Shown piece by piece: positions 43,226-59,339 of a DNA stretch of 64,000 nucleotides. The DNA is taken from assembly GCA_004551485.1 (NCBI GenBank), contig SBLD01000001.1:102327-166326 (forward strand), given 5' to 3'. The translations under genes were made by a program, and so were the position numbers. Under the pieces are notes generated by a model. The model was given only the letters and a program-made list of their open reading frames with translations. It did no database searches and was not told the DNA's origin. The stretch comes from Billgrantia azerbaijanica. GTDB lineage: Bacteria; Pseudomonadota; Gammaproteobacteria; Pseudomonadales; Halomonadaceae. Every line of letters starts with the position of its first letter. Within the stretch, counting starts at the first letter, position 1.

Positions 43226-46200
43226 ATGAACCGAGGCCTTCATCACCCCGGCGAGTTCCGTGACAACTGCGGGTTCGGCCTGATTGCCCATATGGAGGGG
43301 CAGGCCAGCCACGACCTGCTGCGAACCGCCATCGAGTCGTTGACCTGCATGACCCACCGCGGCGGCATCGCCGCCGACGGCAAGACCGGTGACGGCTGTG
43401 GCCTGCTGCTCAAGATGCCCGAGGCCTTCATGCGCGACGTCGCCGCCGAGGCGCTGGACGTGCCGCTCGGCGAGCGTTTCGCCGTGGGGGCGGTCTTCCT
43501 GCCCGACGACGATGCCCGCGAGGCGCGCGCCCGCGGCATCCTCGAGGGCGAGCTGCGCGCTCGTGGGCTGGTGATCCGCGGCTGGCGCGACGTGCCCGTC
43601 GACCCCGGCTGCTGCGGGCCGATGGCCAAGGCGTGCCTGCCGCGCATCCGCCACCTGTTCGTCGAGCCGGGCAAGGGCAACGACCCCGAGCACTTCGACG
43701 TCGACCTCTTCATGGCGCGCCGCCGTGCCGAGCAGATGCTGCGCGACGAGGAGGACTTCTACGTCTGCTCGCTCTCCTCCCAGGTGCTCTCCTACAAGGG
43801 CCTGATGATGCCGGTCGACCTGCCGACCTTCTATCACGACCTGGGCGACGAGCGCCTGGAGACGGCGATCTGCGTCTTCCACCAGCGCTTCTCCACCAAC
43901 ACGGCGCCGCGCTGGCCGCTGGCCCAGCCGTTCCGCCTGCTGGCCCACAACGGCGAGATCAACACCATCGAGGCCAACCGCGGTTGGGCCAACTCGCGCA
44001 AGGAGAACTTCGTCACCGAGCGGCTGCCCGACATCGTCGAGCTCGACGAGATCGTCAACACCGTGGGCTCCGACTCGTCGAGCATGGACAACATGCTCGA
44101 GGTGCTGCTGATGGGCGGCATGGAGCTGCACCGCGCGGTGCGCATGATGGTGCCGCCGGCGTGGCAGAACGTCGAGACCATGGACGCCGAGCTGCGCGCC
44201 TTCTACGAGTACAACTCCATGCACATGGAGCCCTGGGACGGCCCGGCCGGCGTGGTGATGACCGACGGCCGCCAGGCGGTATGCATGCTCGACCGCAATG
44301 GCCTGCGCCCGGCGCGCTGGGTGATCACCAAGAACGGCTACATCACCCTGGCTTCGGAGATCGGCACCTACGACTACAGCCCCGAGGACGTGGTGGCCAA
44401 GGGGCGCGTGGGCCCGGGCCAGATCCTCGCCGTGGACACCCAGACCGGTGAGGTGCTGCACACCGAGGACATCGACGAGCGGCTCAAGTCGGCGTATCCC
44501 TACAAGCGCTGGCTGAAGCAGGAGGCCAATTACCTCGAGTCGGCGCTCACCGAGCTGGCCAGCTTCCAGAACATGGACAGCGACGCGGTGAAGACCTGGC
44601 AGAAGATGTTCCAGGTGAGCTTCGAGGAGCGCGACCAGGTGCTGCGCCCGCTGGCCGAGAGCGGCCAGGAGGCGGTGGGATCCATGGGCGACGACACCCC
44701 GGTGGCGGTGCTCTCCGGCAAGCCGCGCCTGCTCTCCGACTACTTCCGCCAGAAGTTCGCCCAGGTCACCAACCCGGCCATCGATCCGCTGCGCGAGGCG
44801 ATCGTGATGTCGCTGGAGACCTGCATCGGTGCCGAGCGCAACGTCTTCAAGGCGACCCCGGAACACGCCCATCGCATCATCCTGACCACGCCTATCCTGT
44901 CGCCGCGCAAGTTCACCGCGCTGCTCGACCAGGACGATCCGGCCTTTTCCAGTCATACCCTGTCGCTCGGCTACGATCCGGAGCAGATGGGGCTCAAGGC
45001 CGCCGTGGCCGAGCTGTGTCACCAGGCCGAGGCGGCGGTGCTCGAGGGCAAGGTGATCCTGGTGCTCTCCGACGCCAACCTGGCCAAGGGCGAGTTGCCG
45101 ATCCAGGCGGCACTGGCGGTGGGTGCCGTGCACCACCACCTGGGTCGCCTGGCGCTGCGCCCGCGCGCCAACATCGTGGTGGAGACCGGCTACGCCCGCG
45201 ATGCCCACCAGATGGCGGTGCTCTTCGGCGTGGGGGCCACCGCGGTCTTCCCGTGGCTCGCCTACCAGGTGATGGCCGACATGCACCGCACCGGCGAGCT
45301 GGCCGGCAATCCCGCCGACACCCGCGAGAACTACCGCAAGGGGCTGCAGAAGGGGCTGTTCAAGATCCTCTCCAAGATGGGTATCTCGACGCTCGCCTCC
45401 TACCGCGGCTCGCAGCTCTTCGAGGCGGTGGGTCTCGACAGCGAAGTGATGGAGATGTGTTTCACCGGCATGGCCTCGCGCATCGAGGGCACCGGTTTCG
45501 CCGAGCTGCAGTTGCAGCAGGAGCTGCTCGGCCGCGAGGCGTGGACGCCGCGCAAGCCCATCGTCCAGGGCGGGCTGCTCAAGTACGTGCACGACCACGA
45601 GTACCACGCCTACAACCCCGACGTGGTCAAGGCGCTGCAGGAGGCGGTGCAGGAGGGCGACTACGCCAAGTGGAAGAAATTCGCCCAGCTCGTCAACGAG
45701 CGGCCGGTGGCCACGCTGCGCGACCTGTTGAAGCTCAAGGCCGCCGAGACGCCGCTGTCGCTCGAGGAGGTGGAGTCGGTCGACGACCTGATCCCGCGCT
45801 TCGACAGTGCCGGCATGTCGCTCGGCGCGCTGTCGCCGGAGGCCCACGAGGCGCTGGCCCAGGCCATGAACGAGGCCGGCGGGCGCTCCAACTCCGGCGA
45901 GGGCGGCGAGGACCCGGCGCGCTACGGCACCATTCGCAGCTCCAAGATCAAGCAGATCGCCTCGGGGCGTTTCGGCGTCACCCCGGCCTACCTGGCCAAC
46001 GCCGAGGTGCTGCAGATCAAGGTGGCCCAGGGCGCCAAGCCCGGCGAGGGCGGCCAGCTGCCCGGCGGCAAGGTCAACGAGCTGATCGCGCGGCTGCGCT
46101 ACTCGGTGCCCGGCGTGACGCTGATCTCGCCGCCGCCGCACCATGACATCTATTCCATCGAGGACCTGGCGCAGCTGATCTTCGACCTCAAGCAGGTCAA

Positions 46201-47677
46201 CCCCGGCGCCCAGGTGTCGGTGAAACTGGTCTCCGAGCCCGGCATCGGCACCATCGCCACCGGCGTGGCCAAGGCCTATGCCGACCTGATCACCGTCTCC
46301 GGCTACGACGGCGGCACCGCGGCGAGCCCGCTCACCTCGATCAAGCACGCCGGCTCGCCCTGGGAGCTCGGCCTGCCCGAGGTGCACCAGGCGCTGCGCA
46401 TCAACGGCCTGCGCGACAAGATCCGCCTGCAGACCGACGGCGGCCTGAAGACCGGTCTCGACGTGGTCAAGGCGGCGATCCTCGGCGCCGAGAGCTTCGG
46501 CTTCGGCACCGCGCCCATGGTGGCGCTGGGCTGCAAGTACCTGCGCATCTGCCACCTCAACAACTGCGCCACCGGCGTGGCCACCCAGCTCCAGTACCTG
46601 CGCGACGAGCACTTCCGCGGCACCGTCGACATGGTCAAGCACTACTTCCGCTTCATCGCCGAGGAGGTGCGCGAGCTGATGGCCATGCTCGGGGTGCGCC
46701 AGCTCACCGACCTGATCGGCCGCACCGACCTGCTTGAGGTGCTGGAGGGGGAGACCGCCTCGCAGCGTAAGCTCGACCTGACGGACCTGCTGGTCAACGA
46801 CTACGCCCCGGCGGACGCGCCGCAGTTCTGCCAGGTGAGCCGCAACGTGCCGCACGACCCGGGCGCCAAGAACCAGGAGGTGCTGGCGGCCCTCGAGGAT
46901 GCCATCGAGGCGAAGTCCGGCGGCGAGTTCAGCTTCACCATCACCAACTGCGACCGCTCGGTGCCGGCGCTCTCTTCCGGGGCCATCGCCAAGCGCTACG
47001 GCGAGGCGGGCCTCGAGGACGCCCCGATCACCGCGCGCTTCACGGGCGTGGCTGGCCAGAGCTTCGGCGTCTGGAACGCCCGCGGCCTCCACCTCTACCT
47101 GGAGGGCGATGCCAACGACTACGTCGGCAAGGGCATGAACGGCGGCCGGGTGGTCATCGTGCCCCCGCGCGGCAGCCGCTTCGAGAGCCACAAGACGGCG
47201 ATCATCGGCAACACCTGCCTGTACGGCGCCACCGGCGGCAAGCTGTTCGCCGCGGGCACCGCCGGCGAGCGCTTCGGGGTGCGCAACTCCGGGGCCCACG
47301 CCGTCATCGAGGGGGCCGGCGACCACTGCTGTGAATACATGACCGGCGGCCTGGTGGCGGTGCTCGGCGAGACCGGCGTCAACTTCGGCGCCGGCATGAC
47401 CGGCGGTTTTGCCTATGTGCTCGACGAGGAGCGCACCTTCGTCGACCGCTACAACCACGAGTTGGTGGAGATCCACCGTATCAACACCGAGGCCATGGAG
47501 GCCCATCGGCGCCACCTGCGGGAGATCATCGAGGAGTTCGTCGCCGAGACCGACTCGGCGCGTGGCAAGGCCATCCTCGAGGACTTCAGCGACTTCGCCC
47601 GCCACTTCTGGCTGGTGAAGCCCAAGGCAGCAAGCCTCGAGAGCCTGCTCGCCGAATCCCGTCGGCGTCCCGAGTAA
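43226..47677 (+). CDS. gltB: Glutamate synthase (NADPH) large subunit
   Basis: Converts glutamine and 2-oxoglutarate to two glutamates. The 1483-aa protein has a 14-residue propeptide before the catalytic Cys15 (CGFGLIAHM) of the class II amidotransferase domain, then a central domain and an FMN/2-oxoglutarate synthase domain with the 3Fe-4S cysteines ([17 protein letters not shown]). A C-terminal GXGXG beta-helix follows ([20 protein letters not shown]). gltD follows by 24 bp. Confidence 0.98.
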   Translation: MNRGLHHPGEFRDNCGFGLIAHMEGQASHDLLRTAIESLTCMTHRGGIAADGKTGDGCGLLLKMPEAFMRDVAAEALDVPLGERFAVGAVFLPDDDAREARARGILEGELRARGLVIRGWRDVPVDPGCCGPMAKACLPRIRHLFVEPGKGNDPEHFDVDLFMARRRAEQMLRDEEDFYVCSLSSQVLSYKGLMMPVDLPTFYHDLGDERLETAICVFHQRFSTNTAPRWPLAQPFRLLAHNGEINTIEANRGWANSRKENFVTERLPDIVELDEIVNTVGSDSSSMDNMLEVLLMGGMELHRAVRMMVPPAWQNVETMDAELRAFYEYNSMHMEPWDGPAGVVMTDGRQAVCMLDRNGLRPARWVITKNGYITLASEIGTYDYSPEDVVAKGRVGPGQILAVDTQTGEVLHTEDIDERLKSAYPYKRWLKQEANYLESALTELASFQNMDSDAVKTWQKMFQVSFEERDQVLRPLAESGQEAVGSMGDDTPVAVLSGKPRLLSDYFRQKFAQVTNPAIDPLREAIVMSLETCIGAERNVFKATPEHAHRIILTTPILSPRKFTALLDQDDPAFSSHTLSLGYDPEQMGLKAAVAELCHQAEAAVLEGKVILVLSDANLAKGELPIQAALAVGAVHHHLGRLALRPRANIVVETGYARDAHQMAVLFGVGATAVFPWLAYQVMADMHRTGELAGNPADTRENYRKGLQKGLFKILSKMGISTLASYRGSQLFEAVGLDSEVMEMCFTGMASRIEGTGFAELQLQQELLGREAWTPRKPIVQGGLLKYVHDHEYHAYNPDVVKALQEAVQEGDYAKWKKFAQLVNERPVATLRDLLKLKAAETPLSLEEVESVDDLIPRFDSAGMSLGALSPEAHEALAQAMNEAGGRSNSGEGGEDPARYGTIRSSKIKQIASGRFGVTPAYLANAEVLQIKVAQGAKPGEGGQLPGGKVNELIARLRYSVPGVTLISPPPHHDIYSIEDLAQLIFDLKQVNPGAQVSVKLVSEPGIGTIATGVAKAYADLITVSGYDGGTAASPLTSIKHAGSPWELGLPEVHQALRINGLRDKIRLQTDGGLKTGLDVVKAAILGAESFGFGTAPMVALGCKYLRICHLNNCATGVATQLQYLRDEHFRGTVDMVKHYFRFIAEEVRELMAMLGVRQLTDLIGRTDLLEVLEGETASQRKLDLTDLLVNDYAPADAPQFCQVSRNVPHDPGAKNQEVLAALEDAIEAKSGGEFSFTITNCDRSVPALSSGAIAKRYGEAGLEDAPITARFTGVAGQSFGVWNARGLHLYLEGDANDYVGKGMNGGRVVIVPPRGSRFESHKTAIIGNTCLYGATGGKLFAAGTAGERFGVRNSGAHAVIEGAGDHCCEYMTGGLVAVLGETGVNFGAGMTGGFAYVLDEERTFVDRYNHELVEIHRINTEAMEAHRRHLREIIEEFVAETDSARGKAILEDFSDFARHFWLVKPKAASLESLLAESRRRPE

Positions 47678-49120
<1,443 letters not shown>

Positions 49121-49185
49121 GCCACGAGCCGCGGGCAATGAGTCTCGGGCAGGGAGTCACGTTGCTCCTGTGCGAGGCACGGACC

Positions 49186-51970
<2,785 letters not shown>

Positions 51971-52042
51971 GGCCGATTACCCGGGCAGCTCCTGCAAGTC
52001 GAGAGAGAAATGCGGTTCCCCCATTGACTCAATCAACGCTGA

Positions 52043-53356
<1,314 letters not shown>

Positions 53357-53392
53357 GGCAGCAGCGTCGGCGGCGACATCGGCGGTGCGTTT

Positions 53393-53410
53393 TGTAAGAC
53401 ATTGCCTACA
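53393..53410 (+). promoter_or_regulatory. GacA-type upstream activating sequence
   Basis: TGTAAG-ACATTG-CCTACA matches the GacA binding consensus TGTAAGN6CTTACA at all but one base. It is about 175-190 bp before the predicted start of the RsmZ-like RNA, similar to the distance described for Pseudomonas rsmZ. Confidence 0.75.
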
Positions 53411-53445
53411 TCAATGCGGCGCAAGATGCTGAAAATCCGTGAAGC

Positions 53446-53477
53446 TGGCCGGCGCCTCGTGCGTCGGCCATTTTTTT
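53446..53477 (+). terminator. Intrinsic terminator of eno
   Basis: Ten-bp stem (53446-53455 with 53461-53470, one G-U), 5-nt loop, then seven T (53471-53477). Confidence 0.88.
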
Positions 53478-53548
53478 GTCCTTTTATATCAAGGTATTGG
53501 ATTTTCTTTGCTGTGACAGAGCAAGTGGCGAAGCGACCGAGGGGGGCC

Positions 53549-53576
53549 TTGAGCTGCAGTGCAAAAATGCCACAAT
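53549..53576 (+). promoter_or_regulatory. Candidate promoter of the RsmZ-like RNA
   Basis: TTGAGC (53549-53554), 16-bp spacer, CACAAT (53571-53576); predicted start near 53583. Confidence 0.55.
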
Positions 53577-53582
53577 GAACCC

Positions 53583-53753
53583 GGGACAAGAGGAGAGCCT
53601 CCGCGCTCTCCGGCAGGATGCAATGGGATGCGTCGTGGTGCGCCCGGTGTGACAGGAGGTCGCCTCCGGGCAGGGACGCCACCACAGGAAGTCGGACGGA
53701 GGGACCCGTCCTTGGAACGGCTTGGAGCAGGCGGCCTTATGGCCGCCTTTTTT
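53583..53753 (+). ncRNA. rsmZ: RsmZ/CsrB-type CsrA-sequestering small RNA
   Basis: About 170 nt with 12 GGA motifs, several in hairpin loops. One example is a 6-bp stem GGACGG/CCGTCC (53694-53711) with loop AGGGAC; others are GACAGGAGGTC (53651-53661) and GCAGGATGC (53613-53621). It ends in a strong intrinsic terminator and has a promoter and GacA-type site upstream. It lies beside fdxA-mutS, where Pseudomonas encodes rsmZ. RNAs of this class titrate CsrA/RsmA, whose gene lies at 63510. The 5' end is estimated from the promoter. Confidence 0.85.
53730..53753 (+). terminator. Intrinsic terminator of the RsmZ-like RNA
   Basis: GGCGGCC (53730-53736), loop TTAT, GGCCGCC (53741-53747), then TTTTTT (53748-53753). 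Confidence 0.92.
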
Positions 53754-53800
53754 CTGCGCCGGTTATATCGGCGTCAGCGCCGGTCGGTAACCGCCCCGTG

Positions 53801-53840
53801 ACGAACGACGCCGAGCGTGGCTACGCTCGGCGTCGTTCGT
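53801..53840 (-). terminator. 18-bp perfect palindrome after fdxA
   Basis: 53801-53818 pairs perfectly with 53823-53840 around GGCT. It lies 26 bp past the fdxA stop on the minus strand and faces the end of the RsmZ-like RNA, so it probably separates the two convergent transcripts. No T-run. Confidence 0.7.
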
Positions 53841-53865
53841 CGTGCGGGAGACGGCCGGCAGGCGC

Positions 53866-54189
53866 TCAGCGCTCGAGGTGCTCCAGCTTGCCCGGCTTGC
53901 CGTCCCACTCCTCGGCATCGGCCGGCGGGTCCTTCTTCTCGTTGATGTTGGGCCACACCTCGGCCAGCTCGGCGTTGATCTCGAGGAACTGCTCCTGCCC
54001 CTCGGGTATCTCGTCCTCGGAGAAGATCGCCTCGGCCGGGCACTCCGGCTCGCACAGGGCGCAGTCGATGCATTCGTCCGGATGAATCACCAGAAAGTTG
54101 GGGCCTTCGTAGAAGCAATCCACCGGGCAGACCTCGACGCAGTCGGTGTATTTGCACTTGATGCAGTTCTCGGTGACGACGAATGTCAT
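53866..54189 (-). CDS. fdxA: 7Fe ferredoxin (FdxA)
   Basis: 107-aa soluble electron carrier with cysteines for a 3Fe-4S and a 4Fe-4S cluster: [17 protein letters not shown] and [12 protein letters not shown]. The acidic C-terminal tail ([14 protein letters not shown]) is typical of the family. GGGAG lies before the ATG. It neighbours mutS upstream and the RsmZ-like RNA downstream, as in Pseudomonas. Confidence 0.95.
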   Translation of the reverse strand: MTFVVTENCIKCKYTDCVEVCPVDCFYEGPNFLVIHPDECIDCALCEPECPAEAIFSEDEIPEGQEQFLEINAELAEVWPNINEKKDPPADAEEWDGKPGKLEHLER

Positions 54190-54298
54190 GCCTGTCTCCC
54201 TCCTCGGGGCCGGGGCGTGCGGCGCCCGGTACTATGATTGAGTGTTGGTTGATGCGGCCTGTTGGTTATAAAAATACTGATTCTTATAATAATGCATT

Positions 54299-54304
54299 TG
54301 TCAA
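54299..54304 (-). promoter_or_regulatory. Candidate -35 box for fdxA
   Basis: On the minus strand TTGACA (54304 to 54299) is followed by an unusually AT-rich stretch down to about 54265. The exact -10 cannot be fixed (TATTAT or TATAAG start too close to it). Confidence 0.35.
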
Positions 54305-54345
54305 ACGACCCATTCTAGTCGTGCACTACGGAGCCCGCAAGCGCC

Positions 54346-56922
54346 CTAGAGGCGGGCGCGCCAGTCGTAGAGCAGCGCCAGCGCCTGGCGCGGCGTCAGC
54401 TCGTCCGGGTCGAGGTCGGCCAGGGCGTCGAGCAGCGGGTGCGGTGCCGTGGCGAAGAGGTCGCTCTGCAGCGGCAGCGCCGCGTCGGCGCCGTCCAGCG
54501 AGCCGCGATGGCCCTGGTCGATCTCCTGCTGCTCCAGCTGGGACAACTTGTCGCGGGCCCGGGCGATCACCGCCTGGGGGACGCCGGCGAGCTGCGCCAC
54601 CTGCAGGCCGTAGCTCTGGCTCGCCGGCCCCTCCTCGACCCGGTGCATGAAGACGATCCCGTCACGATGCTCGGCCGCCGTCAGGTGGACGTTGGCCACC
54701 CCCTCGGCCTGCTCGGCCAGCGCCGTCATCTCGAAGTAGTGGGTGGCGAAGAGCGTGAAGGCGCGCGTGCGGGTCAGGTGCTCGGCGCTGGCCCAGGCCA
54801 GCGACAGGCCATCGAAGGTGCTGGTGCCGCGGCCGATCTCGTCCATCAGTACCAGGCTCTGGTCGGTGGCATTGTGCAGGATGCTGGCGGTCTCGGTCAT
54901 CTCCACCATGAAGGTGGAGCGCCCTCCGGCGAGATCGTCGGAGGAGCCGATGCGCGTGAAGATGCGGTCCACCGGGCCGATCTCGGCGGCGTCGGCGGGC
55001 ACGAAGCTGCCGGTGTGGGCCAGCAGCACGATCAGCGCCGCCTGGCGCATGTAGGTGGACTTGCCGCCCATGTTGGGCCCGGTGATGACGAGCATGCGCC
55101 GGGTATCGTCCAGGTGCAGGTCGTTGGGCACGAAGGGCGTCTCGCTGACGTGCTCGACCACCGGGTGGCGCCCGCCGCGGATGACGATGCCCGGCGCCTC
55201 GGGCAGGTGAGGGCGCACGAACTCCAGCGCCTGGGCGCGCTCGGCGAAGGCGCACAGCACGTCGAGCGAGGCGAGCGCCCGACCGGTGGCCTGCAGGGCG
55301 GTGAGCTCGGCATTGAGGGTGTCGAGCAGGCCGTCGTAGAGCAGCTTCTCGCGGGCCAGGGCGCGCGACTTGGCCGACAGTGCCTTGTCCTCGAACGCCT
55401 TGAGCTCGGGAATGATGAAGCGCTCGGCGTTCTTCAGCGTCTGGCGGCGGATGTAGTCGGCGGGGGCGTCGCGGGCCTGGGCACGGGGGATCTCGATGTA
55501 GTAGCCGTGGACCCGGTTGTAGCCCACCTTGAGGCCGGGCAGGCCGGTGCGCTCGCGCTCGCGGGCCTCGAGCTGCACCAGGTAGTCGCCGGCGTGCTCG
55601 GCGAGCCCGCGGTGCTCGTCGAGCTCGGCGTCGAAGCCCTCGGCGATCACCCCGCCGTCGCGGATCACCACCGGCGGGTTTTCCACCAGGGCGCGGCTCA
55701 GGGTGTCGGCGAGATCGGGGTAGGGGCGGATATGCGGCTTGTACGTCGCCAGTGCCGTGTCCTCGCCGTAGGGGGCGAGCTCGGCCTCGAGGACGGGCAG
55801 GGTGGCCAAGGCATCGCGCAGGCGTGCCAGGTCGCGCGGCCGGGCGCTGTAGAGCGCCACCCGCGCCAGGATGCGCTCGATGTCGCCGATCGCCTTGAGC
55901 GTTTCGCGCAGACTGGCGAAGCGTGCCTCGTCGAGCAGCGTGGCCACCGCGCCCTGGCGGTCGAGGACCTGCCGACGGTCGCGCAGGGGGCGGTTGAGCC
56001 AGCGCTTGAGCAGCCGCGAGCCCATGGCGGTGGCGGTGGTGTCGAGCACGCTGGCCAAGGTGTTGTCGGCCCCGCCGCCCAGGTTCACGTCGATCTCCAG
56101 GTTGCGGCGGCTGGCGGCGTCGATCACCACGGCGTCGTCGCGGTTCTCCACGCCGATGGCGGTGACATGGGGCAGGCGCGAGCGCTGGGTGTCGCGGGCG
56201 TACTCCACCAGGACGCCGGCGGCGGTGAGAGCGGCGTCGAGGTGGGCGCAGCCGAAGCCGCGCAGGTCGGCGACGCCGAACTGGTCGCACAGCAGGCGCG
56301 TGGCGCCCTCCCGGTCGAACAGCCAGTCGCTCTGGCGGCGCAGGCCGCGCCGGCCCTCCAGGGCGGGAGGCAGCGTGAGGCTTTCCGCCGCCAGCAGCTC
56401 GGCCGGGTCGAGGCGCGCCAGTTCGGCGGTGAGCTCGGCATCGCCCTCCACCTCGAGCACACTGAAGCGACCACTGGAGAGCTCCAGCCAGGCGACCCCC
56501 CAGCGCTCGGCCTCGGGATGGATCGCCGCCAGCAGGTTGTCGCGGCGGGCGTCGAGCAGCGCCTCGTCGTAGAGGGTGCCGGGGGTGACGATGCGCACCA
56601 CGCGGCGCTCCACCGGGCCCTTGGCGGCGGCGGGGTCGCCGATCTGCTCGCAGATCGCCACCGACTCACCGGCGGCCACCAGGCGGGCCAGATACCCTTC
56701 GGCGCTGTGGTAGGGCACGCCGGCCATGGGGATCGGCTGGCCCGCGGACTGGCCGCGGCTCGTCAGGGTGATGTCGAGCAGGGCGGCGGCGCGCTTGGCG
56801 TCATCGAAGAAGAGCTCGTAGAAATCGCCCATGCGGTAGAAGAGCAGCACGTCCGGGTGCTCGCGCTTGATCTTCAGGTACTGGCTCATCATCGGCGTGT
56901 GCTGGGCGCTGGCCTGGGGCAT
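54346..56922 (-). CDS. mutS: DNA mismatch repair protein MutS
   Basis: Recognises mismatches and starts methyl-directed repair. The 858-aa protein has the mismatch-binding Phe-x-Glu in [11 protein letters not shown], the clamp and lever domains, and the ATPase with [31 protein letters not shown] and FATHYFEM. The ATG at 56922 ([16 protein letters not shown]) was chosen from the family start; an upstream in-frame extension of 88 residues looks non-coding. Divergent from pncC. Confidence 0.97.
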   Translation of the reverse strand: MPQASAQHTPMMSQYLKIKREHPDVLLFYRMGDFYELFFDDAKRAAALLDITLTSRGQSAGQPIPMAGVPYHSAEGYLARLVAAGESVAICEQIGDPAAAKGPVERRVVRIVTPGTLYDEALLDARRDNLLAAIHPEAERWGVAWLELSSGRFSVLEVEGDAELTAELARLDPAELLAAESLTLPPALEGRRGLRRQSDWLFDREGATRLLCDQFGVADLRGFGCAHLDAALTAAGVLVEYARDTQRSRLPHVTAIGVENRDDAVVIDAASRRNLEIDVNLGGGADNTLASVLDTTATAMGSRLLKRWLNRPLRDRRQVLDRQGAVATLLDEARFASLRETLKAIGDIERILARVALYSARPRDLARLRDALATLPVLEAELAPYGEDTALATYKPHIRPYPDLADTLSRALVENPPVVIRDGGVIAEGFDAELDEHRGLAEHAGDYLVQLEARERERTGLPGLKVGYNRVHGYYIEIPRAQARDAPADYIRRQTLKNAERFIIPELKAFEDKALSAKSRALAREKLLYDGLLDTLNAELTALQATGRALASLDVLCAFAERAQALEFVRPHLPEAPGIVIRGGRHPVVEHVSETPFVPNDLHLDDTRRMLVITGPNMGGKSTYMRQAALIVLLAHTGSFVPADAAEIGPVDRIFTRIGSSDDLAGGRSTFMVEMTETASILHNATDQSLVLMDEIGRGTSTFDGLSLAWASAEHLTRTRAFTLFATHYFEMTALAEQAEGVANVHLTAAEHRDGIVFMHRVEEGPASQSYGLQVAQLAGVPQAVIARARDKLSQLEQQEIDQGHRGSLDGADAALPLQSDLFATAPHPLLDALADLDPDELTPRQALALLYDWRARL

Positions 56923-57046
56923 GGCTCGTCGTCTCGCTTCTCGAAATCGCGTCATGCATGTCGGGGGCAAAGGCGTTATTGTACGGAAAAATCCATGCTC
57001 ATGCGTGGTCGGCGTCGGCCGCCCGTCGCCTTCCCGGAGTGCCGCC

Positions 57047-57565
57047 ATGTCACCAAGTGCCGCGAGCCTTGCCCACCTCGACCTGACCACCCTCGCCGAG
57101 CGCCTGGGGCGCGCCTGCCGCGAGCGGGGCGTGCACCTGACCGCCGCCGAATCCTGCACCGGCGGGGGCGTGGCCAGTGCCATCACCGCCGTGGCCGGCA
57201 GCTCCGACTACTTCGAGACCGGCTATGTGACCTACTCCAATGCCGCCAAGACCCGGCTGCTGGGCGTGGCCGAGGCGCTGATCGAAGCGCACGGCGCGGT
57301 GAGCCGCGAGGTGGTCAAGGCCATGGTGGCCGGCGCCTGCCGCGACAGCGGCGCCGATCTCGGCGTGGCGATCAGCGGTGTGGCCGGCCCGGGCGGCGGC
57401 AGTGCCGAGAAGCCGGTGGGCACCGTGTGGCTGGCCTGGGGCAACGCCGAGCGGCAGCAGGCCGAGTGCCACCGCTATCCCGGCGATCGCCGCGCGGTGC
57501 GCGAGCAGGCGGTGCGCGAGGCGCTGATCGGCCTGCTGCAGCGCCTGGAATCGCTCGAGGAGTAG
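57047..57565 (+). CDS. pncC: Nicotinamide-nucleotide amidohydrolase (CinA C-terminal type)
   Basis: Deamidates NMN to nicotinate mononucleotide in pyridine recycling. The 172-aa stand-alone CinA C-terminal domain has [15 protein letters not shown] and [24 protein letters not shown] lies upstream of the ATG. It precedes recA by 112 bp, a common arrangement. Confidence 0.94.
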   Translation: MSPSAASLAHLDLTTLAERLGRACRERGVHLTAAESCTGGGVASAITAVAGSSDYFETGYVTYSNAAKTRLLGVAEALIEAHGAVSREVVKAMVAGACRDSGADLGVAISGVAGPGGGSAEKPVGTVWLAWGNAERQQAECHRYPGDRRAVREQAVREALIGLLQRLESLEE

Positions 57566-57590
57566 GCGGGCGGCGAAATTTACGCCATAC

Positions 57591-57610
57591 TACTGGCCAA
57601 TCATACAGTA
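57591..57610 (+). promoter_or_regulatory. LexA box (SOS operator) of recA
   Basis: TACTGGCCAATCATACAGTA: the CTG-N10-CAG pattern with matching flanks, 67 bp before the recA start. Confidence 0.88.
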
Positions 57611-57677
57611 CTAACCATGCGGTACTAGGGCGGGCGCCTGGCAGCCCGCCGTTCGTTTCTTCTACGAGGAGAGCTCC

Positions 57678-58742
57678 ATGGCACAGGACGACAACCGTTC
57701 TAAGGCGCTGAACGCCGCCCTTTCCCAGATCGAGCGCCAGTTCGGCAAAGGCACCGTGATGCGCCTGGGCGACGCCCCGCGCGTGGCGATGCCGGCGGTC
57801 TCCACCGGCTCGCTGGGCCTGGACATCGCGCTGGGCATCGGCGGGTTGCCCTACGGCCGGGTGGTGGAGATCTTCGGCCCCGAGTCGTCGGGCAAGACCA
57901 CCCTGACCCTGTCGGTGATCGCCCAGGCCCAGCGCCAGGGCAAGACCTGCGCCTTCATCGACGCCGAGCACGCGCTCGACCCGAGCTACGCCGAGAAGCT
58001 CGGCGTCAACCTCGACGACCTGCTGGTCTCGCAGCCCGACACCGGCGAGCAGGCGCTGGAGATCTGCGACATGCTGGTGCGTTCCGGCGGCGTCGACGTC
58101 ATCATCATCGACTCGGTGGCCGCGCTCACCCCGCGTGCCGAGATCGAGGGCGAGATGGGCGACTCCCACGTCGGCCTGCAGGCGCGCCTGATGTCCCAGG
58201 CGCTGCGCAAGATCACCGGCCACATCAAGAACGCCAACTGCATGGTGGTGTTCATCAACCAGATCCGCATGAAGATCGGGGTGATGTTCGGCAGCCCCGA
58301 AACCACCACCGGCGGCAACGCGCTGAAGTTCTACGCCAGCGTGCGTCTCGACATCCGCCGTACCGGCTCGGTGAAGCAGGGCGACGAGGTGACCGGCAAC
58401 GAGACCCGCGTCAAGGTGGTCAAGAACAAGGTGGCACCGCCGTTCCGCCAGGCCGAGTTCCAGATCCTCTACGGCAAGGGCATCTATCATGCCGGCGAGG
58501 TGGTCGACCTGGGCGTGCAGTGCAACCTGATCGACAAGGCGGGTGCCTGGTACAGCTACCAGGGCAACAAGATCGGCCAGGGCAAGGCCAATGCCGCCCA
58601 GTTCCTCGAGGACAACCCGGCGGTGATGGAAGAGATCGAGAGCCAGATCCGCGCCCAACTGCTCAACGTGCCCGGGCCGAAGGAGGAGGCCGCCGAGGCG
58701 GCCGTGGCCGACACGGCCGACCGCGAGGACGACCTGCTGTAA
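57678..58742 (+). CDS. recA: Recombinase RecA
   Basis: ATP-dependent strand exchange and SOS co-protease. The 354-aa protein has Walker [10 protein letters not shown], Walker [11 protein letters not shown], the DNA-binding loop [20 protein letters not shown], and an acidic tail. LexA box upstream; recX is 3 bp downstream. Confidence 0.99.
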   Translation: MAQDDNRSKALNAALSQIERQFGKGTVMRLGDAPRVAMPAVSTGSLGLDIALGIGGLPYGRVVEIFGPESSGKTTLTLSVIAQAQRQGKTCAFIDAEHALDPSYAEKLGVNLDDLLVSQPDTGEQALEICDMLVRSGGVDVIIIDSVAALTPRAEIEGEMGDSHVGLQARLMSQALRKITGHIKNANCMVVFINQIRMKIGVMFGSPETTTGGNALKFYASVRLDIRRTGSVKQGDEVTGNETRVKVVKNKVAPPFRQAEFQILYGKGIYHAGEVVDLGVQCNLIDKAGAWYSYQGNKIGQGKANAAQFLEDNPAVMEEIESQIRAQLLNVPGPKEEAAEAAVADTADREDDLL

Positions 58743-58745
58743 GCC

Positions 58746-59219
58746 ATGGCGGAACGTGCCAGCGACGCCTCGCCCCGCGAGGATGCCATCCGCCTGTTGG
58801 CGCGGCGCGAGTACGCGCGCGCCGAGCTGGCGGCGCGGCTGGCGGCCAAGGGCCATGACCCTGCGGCCGTCGCCGCCAGTCTCGATGCCCTGGCCGAGGA
58901 GGGGCTGCAGTCCGATGCCCGCTTCGCCGAGAGCTTCGTGCGCGCGCGCCTCAGTCGCGGCCAGGGGCCGCTGAAGATCCGCCTCGAGCTCGAGCGCCGC
59001 GGCATCGACCGCGAGTGCCTCGGCGCCACCCTCGCGGCGTTCGTGGAGAGCGGCGAGCTCGACGGCTTCGCTCAGGCCCGCGCGGCGCTCGCCAAGCGCT
59101 TCGCCGGGCCCGGCGACACCCCGCGCGAGCGTGCCCGCCGGGAGCGTTTCCTGGCCGGGCGCGGCTTCGACGCCGAGCAGGTCCGTCACGCCCTGGCCCA
59201 CGCCTGGGACGACGCCTGA
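58746..59219 (+). CDS. recX: Regulatory protein RecX
   Basis: 157-aa all-helical inhibitor of RecA filaments made of three-helix repeats ([38 protein letters not shown]). It starts 3 bp after recA and is therefore co-expressed. Confidence 0.94.
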   Translation: MAERASDASPREDAIRLLARREYARAELAARLAAKGHDPAAVAASLDALAEEGLQSDARFAESFVRARLSRGQGPLKIRLELERRGIDRECLGATLAAFVESGELDGFAQARAALAKRFAGPGDTPRERARRERFLAGRGFDAEQVRHALAHAWDDA

Positions 59220-59241
59220 CGCCCGGATGGGGCGCACACTC

Positions 59242-59269
59242 TTCAGTCACTTGACGACTGCGCTATAAT
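59242..59269 (+). promoter_or_regulatory. Candidate promoter for alaS
   Basis: TTCAGT (59242-59247), 16-bp spacer, perfect TATAAT (59264-59269), 70 bp before the alaS start. Confidence 0.55.
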
Positions 59270-59339
59270 GGTTCCCTTTGCGAACGCCCCGGGTGGCTTC
59301 GTTGTACACGCCCACCCAGCCCATCGCCACGGATACCCC

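Noticed and set aside
54439-57711. A 1090-codon plus-strand frame opposite mutS
   Set aside because: Shadow of mutS codon structure; no motif, and it runs through the real pncC gene in another frame.
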